A stretch of DNA of 64,000 nt, from positions 20,853 to 84,852 of the forward strand of contig NZ_JANUGP010000031.1 of assembly GCF_024753135.1 (NCBI RefSeq), given 5' to 3'. Under the pieces are notes generated by a model. The model was not told the origin of the DNA and did no database searches. It saw nothing but the letters and a program-made list of their open reading frames with translations. Made by a program: the position numbers and the translations under genes. Each line of letters begins with the position of its first letter. Position 1 is the stretch's first letter. Shown here piece by piece: positions 42,904 through 64,000 of the stretch. The stretch comes from Streptomyces pyxinicus (GTDB lineage Bacteria > Actinomycetota > Actinomycetes > Streptomycetales > Streptomycetaceae).

Positions 42904-43593
42904 ATGGAACCCTTCTGTATCACCGAGCGTAGCCTGGCCGACGCACTCCGGGGAGCGGCCGGGAAAGGCACCATCCGGGGGACGCGGTTTCATGTCGGCC
43001 GGCGAGAACATGTCTACAATCTGGGCCAGCCCGACGCGCACATCTATCTTGTCGAGAGCGGCCAGGTCAAAACACTCACGCACACCCGTGACGGCAAACA
43101 GTGCCTGCTGTCCATACACGGTCCCGGCGACGTGTTCGGAGAGTCCAGCGTCCTGGCCGCGAACCGCACCGAGACCGCGCAGGCCATGCAGGTCACGACG
43201 TTGGTGCAGGTCCGCGTGGCACAGATCATGAACGACTGCGATCCGCCGCTGCGCGAGGCGCTGATCGGGCACATGGCGAACCGGCTGCTGGAACAGCAGC
43301 AGATGATCGCCAATCTGGTGACGATGGACAGTGAACACCGGCTGGCGGCGCTGCTGGTGAATCTCGGGAAAAAGGTCGGCAAACGCAGGGACCAGACGGC
43401 CCTGATACGCGACCGGATAACACAGGAAGAGCTGGCAGAAATGGTCGGTACCACGCGTTCCCGGGTCGGCTACTTTCTCAAGCGTTTCTCCGTGGCCGGC
43501 GTGGTGCACCGCACCGAGGACGCACATCTGTGCATTCACATAGCCGAGTTGACGGACTATCTGGAGAACTCCTCGGTGTCCACCGGCTGGTAG
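42904..43593 (+). CDS. Crp/Fnr-family regulator at the edge of the PKS cluster
   Basis: The 229-residue protein has an N-terminal cyclic-nucleotide-binding beta-roll (~20-130, GDVFGESSVLAANRTETAQA), a dimer helix and a Crp winged helix (~165-215, ITQEELAEMVGTTRSRVGYFLKRF). Codons are unlike its neighbours: four ATA, several AAA, GAA, AAT and TTT. This suggests later arrival with the gene cluster. Its end overlaps the convergent PatB gene by 37 bp. It is the likeliest cluster-linked regulator in view; the ligand is unknown. Confidence 0.9.
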   Translation: MEPFCITERSLADALRGAAGKGTIRGTRFHVGRREHVYNLGQPDAHIYLVESGQVKTLTHTRDGKQCLLSIHGPGDVFGESSVLAANRTETAQAMQVTTLVQVRVAQIMNDCDPPLREALIGHMANRLLEQQQMIANLVTMDSEHRLAALLVNLGKKVGKRRDQTALIRDRITQEELAEMVGTTRSRVGYFLKRFSVAGVVHRTEDAHLCIHIAELTDYLENSSVSTGW

Positions 43594-44858
43594 GACCCGG
43601 AAACCGGAGCGGGATATCCCGGAACACTCCGCGGCGGCGCCTCACCGGCGCCGCCCGAATCCGGGGCCTCCTCCCGTACCGCCTTCTCCATGCGTCGCAC
43701 CATTTCCTCCAGCAGATGCTGGGAGGTGCCGAAGTTGAGCCGGATGAAGCCCTCGATCCCGTACTCCCGGCCGTCACTGACGGCGACCTTGCCGCGGCCG
43801 AGGAAGAAGTCCGCGAGATCGTCGCTGCCCAGCCGGTCGGCCAGCCGTCGGCCGTCGAGCCACGCCAGATAGCTCGCCTCGGGCGGTATCAGCTCCAGGT
43901 CGGGCCCGAAGGACTCGAACAGCTCGACCAGCATCCGCCGACTGCCGTGCAGGTAGTGCCGCACGGTGCGCAGCCAGGGATCGCCGAGTGTGAAGGCGGC
44001 CTCGCTCGCGCTCACGCCGAGGATGCCCACGCCGTCCCGTTCCCTCGGCCGCATCTCCATGAGCCGGTCGTGGTCCCGGGGCCGGCCGGCCACCGCCATC
44101 GCGCACTTCAGACCGGACAGGTTCCAGCCCTTGCTCGCCGAGGCGGCCGTCACCGTCGCCACCCGCGCCGCCTCGGGCAGCGCGCCGAGCGGCACATGCC
44201 GGTGCCCGGGGTGGGTGAGCGGGGCGTGCACCTCGTCGGAGATCACCGCGACCTCGAACTCGGCGGCCAGGGCCAGTACTTCGCGCAGTTCGTCGGCGGT
44301 CAGGACCCGCCCGGTGGGGTTGTGCGGGTTGCACAGGAAGTACGCGGCGGCCCCGGCCCGGAAGGCGCGGGCCAGCCCCTCCAGGTCGAGCCGCCAGCGG
44401 CCCCCGCGCAGCCGCATCGGCTGAGGGACGACCTGGCGCCCGGCGGCGGCGATGGCCTCGAAGTAGGGCGGATAGGCGGGTACGTCGACCACGACGCCGT
44501 CACCGGGCTCGGTGAACTGCTCCAGCGCCACCTCCATCACCCGCATGGTGTCCGGGAACAGCACCACCTCGCGCGGCTCCACCCGCCAGTCGTAACTCGC
44601 CCGCGCCCAGTCCGCGAACGCCCGCTGCACGGGGGCGTCGGTGGTGTAGGCGTAGGCGTAGCCGAGGTCGCCGCCCACGGTGAGGTGCGCGCGGATGGCG
44701 TCGAGGACCGGCTCGGCGACGGGGAAGTCCATCTCGGCGATGAACGCCGGGAGGATGTCGGGCGGGTAGCGCCGCCACTTCTCGCTGCGCCGCGTGGACA
44801 GCGAGACCGCGCGCAGCCCGTCGAACAGGTGGACAAGCTCCTGCTGTACCTCCGACAA
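43557..44858 (-). CDS. PatB/MalY-type PLP-dependent C-S lyase (class I/II aminotransferase fold)
   Basis: The 433-residue enzyme belongs to the MalY/PatB branch of fold-type I: FIAEMDFPVAEPVLDAI near residue 40, CNPHNPTGRVLT, ISDEVHAPL, and PLP Lys243 in SASKGWNLSGLKCAM. Members mostly cleave C-S bonds (cystathionine beta-lyase type). The last ~30 residues are an extra tail. It is the last gene of the leftward PKS operon, 76 bp after the P450. Since the PKS has its own C-S lyase (SH) domain, this enzyme may release a second sulfur from a Cys or mycothiol adduct, or supply sulfide; an aminotransferase role cannot be excluded. Confidence 0.88.
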   Translation of the reverse strand: MSEVQQELVHLFDGLRAVSLSTRRSEKWRRYPPDILPAFIAEMDFPVAEPVLDAIRAHLTVGGDLGYAYAYTTDAPVQRAFADWARASYDWRVEPREVVLFPDTMRVMEVALEQFTEPGDGVVVDVPAYPPYFEAIAAAGRQVVPQPMRLRGGRWRLDLEGLARAFRAGAAAYFLCNPHNPTGRVLTADELREVLALAAEFEVAVISDEVHAPLTHPGHRHVPLGALPEAARVATVTAASASKGWNLSGLKCAMAVAGRPRDHDRLMEMRPRERDGVGILGVSASEAAFTLGDPWLRTVRHYLHGSRRMLVELFESFGPDLELIPPEASYLAWLDGRRLADRLGSDDLADFFLGRGKVAVSDGREYGIEGFIRLNFGTSQHLLEEMVRRMEKAVREEAPDSGGAGEAPPRSVPGYPAPVSGSYQPVDTEEFSR

Positions 44859-44934
44859 CGACTCCTCCTCCGTCGGTTGGGCGGGGCCGCGGCTGCGCCG
44901 GCCGCCCGGTGCCGGGGCGGCGGTCGGCGCGGGT

Positions 44935-46176
44935 TCACCAGGTGACCGGCAGTTCCCTCACGCCGTGGATGCCGAACAGGTGGTGCCAGAACGGCACGTC
45001 GGCCGCGGGCACGGCGAGCCGCAGTCCGGGCAGCCGGGTGAACAGCCGCTCCAGGGTGACCTGAAGCTCGACCCGGGCCAGCGACTGGCCGGGGCACTGA
45101 TGGGGGCCGTGGCCGAAGGCCAGCTGGCCGCGGGCGGTGCGGGTGACGTCGAGACGGTCGGGGTCGGGGAAGACCTCGGCGTCCCGGTTGGCGGTCGCGA
45201 GCTGGCACACCACGCCCTCCCCCGCGCGCACGGCGTGTCCGTCGAAGGTGACGTCAGCGGTGGCGATCCGGTTCATGCCGATCTGCATGGCCGTCTGGTG
45301 CCGCAGCAGTTCGTCCACCGCGCCCGGGACGAGCGCCGGATCGGCGCGCAGGGCGGCCAGTTGCTCCGGGTTCTCCAGCAGCAGCATGGTGCCGGTGCCG
45401 ATCATGGTCGCGGTGGTGTGGTGGCCGGCGGCGAGCAGCAGCCAGGCGATGACGGCGACCTCGGCGCGGTCCAGCAGTCCGGGGGCGACCTGTTCGACCA
45501 GCAGCCGGCTGATCAGGTCGTCGCCGGGCTGCTTCTCCTTGGCGGCCACCACCCCTTCGAGATGCCGGAGGATGTCGTCCTTGGCCCGCATGGTCTCCTC
45601 GGGACTGCTGCGGCCGTTGATGAGGACCCGGGTGCGGGACTCGAACAGCGGGCTGTCCTCGGCCGGCACTCCGAGCAGTTCGCACACCACGGTGGACGGC
45701 ACGGGGTAGGCGAGCGCCTCCATCAGGTCGAGCGGGCCGCCCCGCTCGGCCATCAGGTCGAGGCGGCCGTCCACGATCCGCTCGATGCGGGGCCGCAGTT
45801 CCTCGGCCCGGCGGCCGGTGAAGTCCCGGGCGAGCATCCGCCGGTAGCGCAGATGCTCGGCGCCGTCGAGCCGGGGGAAGGTGCCCTTGAGGACCTGGGG
45901 CACGGGCCGGGGGAACATCCGGGGGAAGTCGGGGTGGGAGCTGTCGGCGCTGAAGCGCGGGTCGTCGAGCACGGCGCGGACGTCGCGGTGCCGGGTGACC
46001 AGGCGGGCCCGCTGTCCGCTGGGCAGGGTGACCCGGGCGAACGGGTCCTCGGCCTGGAACCGGCGGTATCCGGGAGGCGGGTCGAAGGGGCAGCCCGGGG
46101 CCTTCTCCTGCGGGAACGCGGGAGGTTCGGCCTCGGGGTCCCGCTGCGGTCCGGCGGTGTCGGTCGTGTCCGTCAT
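44935..46176 (-). CDS. Cytochrome P450
   Basis: The 413-residue soluble P450 has the I-helix AGHHTTATMIG, the K-helix ELLR (ExxR), and the haem loop FGHGPHQCPGQSLARVELQ with Cys361. The ATG at 46176 follows AGGAAGG. The length and Actinobacteria-type motifs fit CYP105/107-like tailoring enzymes. In this operon it probably oxidises the polyketide; leinamycin itself needs such steps to build its dithiolane. Position and regiochemistry are unknown. It needs partner ferredoxin genes, which are not in view. Confidence 0.93.
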   Translation of the reverse strand: MTDTTDTAGPQRDPEAEPPAFPQEKAPGCPFDPPPGYRRFQAEDPFARVTLPSGQRARLVTRHRDVRAVLDDPRFSADSSHPDFPRMFPRPVPQVLKGTFPRLDGAEHLRYRRMLARDFTGRRAEELRPRIERIVDGRLDLMAERGGPLDLMEALAYPVPSTVVCELLGVPAEDSPLFESRTRVLINGRSSPEETMRAKDDILRHLEGVVAAKEKQPGDDLISRLLVEQVAPGLLDRAEVAVIAWLLLAAGHHTTATMIGTGTMLLLENPEQLAALRADPALVPGAVDELLRHQTAMQIGMNRIATADVTFDGHAVRAGEGVVCQLATANRDAEVFPDPDRLDVTRTARGQLAFGHGPHQCPGQSLARVELQVTLERLFTRLPGLRLAVPAADVPFWHHLFGIHGVRELPVTW

Positions 46177-46307
46177 GGGAAACCTTCCTCGCTGCCACCG
46201 TGGGTCCGCTCCCGGCACGGCGTCGACCGCGCGGGGTGCGACCCTACGTCCCGGTGGTGTCCCGGTTCTGTTCACTTCTGAGCATCGGCGGGCCCGAACG
46301 CTCCGGA

Positions 46308-47609
46308 TCAGGCGTCCGGATGGGCGAGGACCACCGCGGTGTTGATGCCGCCGAACCCGAAACCGTTGGACAGCACGAACCCGCCGGACGCCCGCCGCGG
46401 TTCGTCGCGCACGAAGCGCAGGCCGGTGTCGACGGGTTCGCCGAGTCCCGGGTCGGGGTGCACGAACCCGGCCCGCAGTTGCAGTACAGCCGCCACCGCC
46501 TCGACGACACCGGCCGCGCTGAGGCAGTGTCCGGACAGGGTCTTGGTCGCGTTGATCCAGGGACCCCCGTCGCCCGCCCCGAAGACCTCGCGCAGGGCGT
46601 CGGCCTCGGTCCGGTCGCCGAGCGGTGAGCCGGTGCCGTGGGCACTGACCCAGCCGATGTCGGCCGCGCCGACGCCCGCCTGTGCGAGGGCTCCCGCCAT
46701 GGCCCGTACCTCGCCGTCCGCCGACGGGTCGGCGAGGTGGTTGCCGTCCAGGACGACGGCACCGCCCGCCCACCGGGCCAGCGCCGGCGCGCCGCGCAGC
46801 CGGGCGGAGGCGGCGGTCTCCAGGACCACGCAGGCCGCCGCCTGCCCGGGGTGGAAGCCCCGGTGGCCGACGTCGAACGGCGCCGGGGGGCTCGCGGGCG
46901 CGCCGTCCGCCGGGGCCATCGCGCCGAGGGTGAGGAAGCCGCGGGTCTGCAAGCGGGACAGCCGGGTCATGGCGCCGACGACGAGGCACACGTCGGCGGC
47001 CCCGGCGGCGAGCATCCGGGCGCCGTGCACGAGGGCGAGGTTGCCGCTCGCCGAGGCGCCGCCTACGGTGCAGCCCTCGCCGCGTACGCCCAGGACGCGG
47101 CTGAGCGTGGCCACATGGTCGGTGTCCTGCTGGTGCAGGGCGTACCGGGCGGGCAGGTAGGCCGGGTTGCGCTCGGCGCGGGCCCGGCCGTCCTCGGTGA
47201 CCCGCTCCGTCAGGTTGTTGCCGGCCACCGTGACACCGACGCGCTCGGGCGGCGGCGCCGTACGGTCGAGCCCGGCCTCAAGCCACGCCTGGAGCGCGGC
47301 GACGACGGCGGCGCGCACCGGCACGGGTGACCGCGCGGCGGTCCGCCGGGCCGTGGTCCGCAGCGCTTCCGGCAGACCGGGCAGCGCGTCCAGGGCCCGG
47401 TCGGGTACGTCGTCCGCCGCCAGCTCGGCCGTGAACGCGGGCCAGGACACACCCGGCCGGTCCGCGTCGTCGGGTGGTGGCGGCGCGGTGAGGGCGCGGC
47501 GTCCCGAGCGCAGCGCGACGGTCAGGTCCCCGGGGTCGGCCGCGACGGCACCGAGCACCCCGAGTCCGGTCACGACCACCGCGCACCCGTCCGCGCCGGG
47601 TCCGCTCAC
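46308..47609 (-). CDS. Decarboxylating ketosynthase (KS0) of a beta-branching cassette
   Basis: The 433-residue FabF-like protein has Ser186 (GGASASGN) where condensing KSs have the active Cys, but keeps both histidines (SAHGTGSPLGD and KTLSGHCLSAAG). Cys-to-Ser KSs in HMG-synthase cassettes decarboxylate malonyl-ACP to acetyl-ACP. A chain-length factor would have Gln there. Its start overlaps the ACP stop by 4 bp and the HMG-synthase gene follows upstream, so it should charge that ACP. There is no LnmK-type acyltransferase/decarboxylase here, so an acetyl-derived (methyl-type) branch is expected. Confidence 0.9.
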   Translation of the reverse strand: MSGPGADGCAVVVTGLGVLGAVAADPGDLTVALRSGRRALTAPPPPDDADRPGVSWPAFTAELAADDVPDRALDALPGLPEALRTTARRTAARSPVPVRAAVVAALQAWLEAGLDRTAPPPERVGVTVAGNNLTERVTEDGRARAERNPAYLPARYALHQQDTDHVATLSRVLGVRGEGCTVGGASASGNLALVHGARMLAAGAADVCLVVGAMTRLSRLQTRGFLTLGAMAPADGAPASPPAPFDVGHRGFHPGQAAACVVLETAASARLRGAPALARWAGGAVVLDGNHLADPSADGEVRAMAGALAQAGVGAADIGWVSAHGTGSPLGDRTEADALREVFGAGDGGPWINATKTLSGHCLSAAGVVEAVAAVLQLRAGFVHPDPGLGEPVDTGLRFVRDEPRRASGGFVLSNGFGFGGINTAVVLAHPDA

Positions 47610-47881
47610 AGCTGCTTGCGCATGAGGGCGGCCAGGGTGCCGATGTCCATCCCCTGGTGGAACTCGTGCACGGGTACCGCGATGTCCAGTTCCTCCATGG
47701 TCAGGGTGACGATCTCGGCCCGGTCGATGCTGTTGCAGCCCAGCTCGGACAGGGTCCGGTCGGGCCGGAACGCGGCCGGTTCGATCTCCGGCACGATCTC
47801 CAGGGCGGTGCGGCGCAGCACGTCGAGGACCTGTTCCTCGGCGCTGTCGGTGCCGGGGGCGCTCTCGGCCGGTCCGTTCAC
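47606..47881 (-). CDS. Donor acyl carrier protein of the beta-branching cassette
   Basis: The 91-residue protein is a free-standing ACP with phosphopantetheine Ser51 in LGCNSIDRAEIV; the N-S-I-D-R form instead of D-S-L is typical of donor ACPs in HMG-synthase cassettes. It starts with GTG 19 bp after the HMG-synthase stop and overlaps the KS0 start. It should carry malonyl, then acetyl, to the HMG-synthase-like enzyme. Confidence 0.9.
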   Translation of the reverse strand: MNGPAESAPGTDSAEEQVLDVLRRTALEIVPEIEPAAFRPDRTLSELGCNSIDRAEIVTLTMEELDIAVPVHEFHQGMDIGTLAALMRKQL

Positions 47882-47900
47882 TGGGGGTACCTCCGGTTCG

Positions 47901-49132
47901 TCAGATCCACGCGTACTGGCGGTGGTGGTCGCGCACGCCGGTCAGGGCGAGCAGCTTGGGGCGGTCCACGGCCCGGCGCAGCAGGGCGTCGTAGCGGCCG
48001 GGGTCGATGTCGCGGTGCCGGACCGGGCGCAGGCAGGCGATGTTCTCCGCGAGCAGTCCGGTGTACTCGGCGAAGTCGAGGTCGGCGCGGGCCCGCAGCC
48101 GGGGTCCGATGCGTGCCTCGGCGACGGCGGCGGCCGACTCGGGGCCGACGACGCCGCTGAAGAACTCCGAGGAGCAGCCGGAGCCGTAGGAGAACAGCCC
48201 GATCCGGGCGGGCCCGTCCAGCGGCGTGTAGTCGAGCGCGCTGGCCAGGGCCAGGTAGAGCGAGCCGGAGAACAGGTTGCCGGTCTGGCCGGGGTGGATC
48301 AGGGAGGGCGCGACCCGGCGCTGGAAGTCCTCGGCCACGGCGTCGGCGGGGCTGCGGTACAGCTCGCGCAGGAGCCTGCGGTGGGCGGCCCTGACCATGC
48401 CGGAGAACGGGGTGTGCAGGGCCAGCAGGTCGAAGGTGGTGGCGAAGTCGGCGCCTTCCACGCGGGAGCGGTAGTCCGCGAAGCTGCGCGAGAAGCACTC
48501 CAGGTAGGCCATGAGCGACCGGTCGGCGTCCGCGATGTCGAGGTCGGGGCCGGGCCGGGCGGAGTCCAGGGTCTCGAAACTGTGTACGCCGAACGCGCCC
48601 AGGTCGGCGGTGAGGACCCGGGGCCGGTCCCCGACGAGCAGCGCCACGGCTCCGGTGCCGGTGACCGGTTCGGCGTACTGGGCGCGTTCGTCGGCGAGGG
48701 ACATGTCGGTGGAGACGATCAGCACCTTCGCGCCGGGCGAGAGTCCGGCGGCCAGGTAGCCGACGGCGAGTTGCAGCGCGCCGGTCGCCGCGTAGCAGGC
48801 CTGTTTCATCTCCAGCAGCCGGCAGGTGGGCGGCAGGCCGAGGTGTTCGTGCACGTAGGAGGCGATGGACTTGCTGTAGTCGATGCCGGACTCGCTGGTG
48901 GTGACGAGGAGTTCGACGCGGTCGCGGTCGGCCGGCGCCAGCCGCTCCAGCAGGGGCCGGGCGGCGTTGACGGCGTGCGTGACCGGGTCCTCGAAGGGCA
49001 GCGCCACCGAGCGCCGGTCGGAGGCGACGTTGTCGAAGCGGCGCGGGTCGAGGCCGCGTCCGTCGAACACCGCGCGGGCGCTGACGGCGGCGCTGCCCGC
49101 GTACACGTCCAGGGCCTCGATGCCGTATCCGG

Positions 49133-49136
<4 letters not shown>
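47901..49136 (-). CDS. HMG-CoA-synthase-like beta-branching enzyme (HCS)
   Basis: The 411-residue enzyme has catalytic Cys114 in EMKQACYAATGAL, the Glu in TTSESGIDYSKS, and His in LALHTPFSG; PGQTGNLFSGSL follows. In trans-AT pathways it joins acetyl from the donor ACP to a beta-keto group on the PKS chain. It overlaps the PKS stop by 4 bp, so it is translated with it. LnmM is the leinamycin counterpart. The enoyl-CoA hydratases needed for dehydration and decarboxylation are not in this window. Confidence 0.93.
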
Positions 49137-63931
<14,795 letters not shown>

Positions 63932-64000
63932 GCCGGGCGGGGGGGGGGAGGCGGGGGGGGGTTGGGGGGGGGGGGGGGGGGGGGGGGGGGGACCCGGCGG
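63932..64000. other. Poly-G contig end (probable artefact)
   Basis: The last 69 bases are mostly long G runs with few other bases. This is typical of no-signal base calls or low-quality assembly ends, not of real Streptomyces coding sequence. The PKS frame runs into it, so its 5' end cannot be read. Confidence 0.85.

Noticed and set aside
46308..47609. Type II chain-length factor
   Set aside because: The active Cys is replaced by Ser, not Gln, there is no paired ketosynthase, and the neighbours are a donor ACP and HCS.

Overview
The window is very GC-rich, with dense ATGA-type gene overlaps, GTG starts and many start codons placed 6-8 nt behind a TANNNT -10 box. Gene content (SpoIIE-type phosphatase with a C-terminal HATPase, maleylpyruvate-isomerase-like protein, CGNR zinc finger, PucR regulator, Tat-exported beta-helix protein, AT-less polyketide synthase) points to Streptomyces. 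Positions 63932-64000 are almost pure G, look like sequencing or assembly artefact, and mark a contig end.

Layout. (1) 1-8610: carbohydrate regulon. A minus-strand operon runs DUF1996 secreted protein, secreted clan GH-A hydrolase with CBM32, GH3 beta-glucosidase, LacI regulator. A Tat-exported beta-helix protein diverges from it. Three related operators (16-bp palindrome GGGAGAGCGCTCTCCC and variants) tie these genes to the LacI protein. (2) 8637-14282: PaoABC-like molybdenum aldehyde oxidoreductase (FeS, FAD/4Fe-4S, Mo subunits) plus XdhC, with a divergent TetR regulator and two identical 14-bp palindromes between them. (3) 14312-17768: DoxX protein and a multidomain SpoIIE phosphatase. (4) 17894-26458: an uncharacterised cell-surface or glycan locus: SDR epimerase with a zinc-ribbon insertion, two-component system, GT2 glycosyltransferase, DUF2064 protein, methyltransferase, membrane protein, membrane-anchored YedY/sulfite-oxidase-type molybdoenzyme and a polytopic mannosyltransferase-like protein. 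Three of its promoters carry the same direct repeat (TKACG-N7-GACG) exactly 38 nt upstream of the -10, so the locus looks like a regulon of its own OmpR-type response regulator. (5) 26466-42312: ordinary chromosomal genes: FUSC protein, NCS1 permease, a frameshifted MDMPI-like gene, hydrolase, quinone oxidoreductase, acyl-CoA ligase with divergent PucR regulator, MMPL transporter, a histone-H1-like protein, MFS exporter, CGNR regulator.

(6) 42904-64000: edge of a trans-AT polyketide gene cluster. A Crp-family regulator with A/T-richer codons marks the border. Then, transcribed leftward from the contig end, come a 4932-residue AT-less PKS, HMG-CoA-synthase-like protein, donor ACP, decarboxylating KS (Cys to Ser), P450 and a PatB/MalY C-S lyase. 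The PKS ends in ACP-ACP-DUF-SH-TE. The DUF-SH pair is the hallmark of the leinamycin family, where L-cysteine sulfur is put on the polyketide and cut free by the PLP-dependent SH domain. Its terminal three modules parallel those of LnmJ as I remember them. The beta-branching set differs from leinamycin: it has an acetyl-type KS0/ACP/HCS trio rather than the LnmK acyltransferase/decarboxylase. The trans-acting AT, enoyl-CoA hydratase and upstream assembly line are not in this window. The cluster is therefore best read as a partial leinamycin-family pathway for a sulfur-bearing, beta-branched polyketide of unknown structure.
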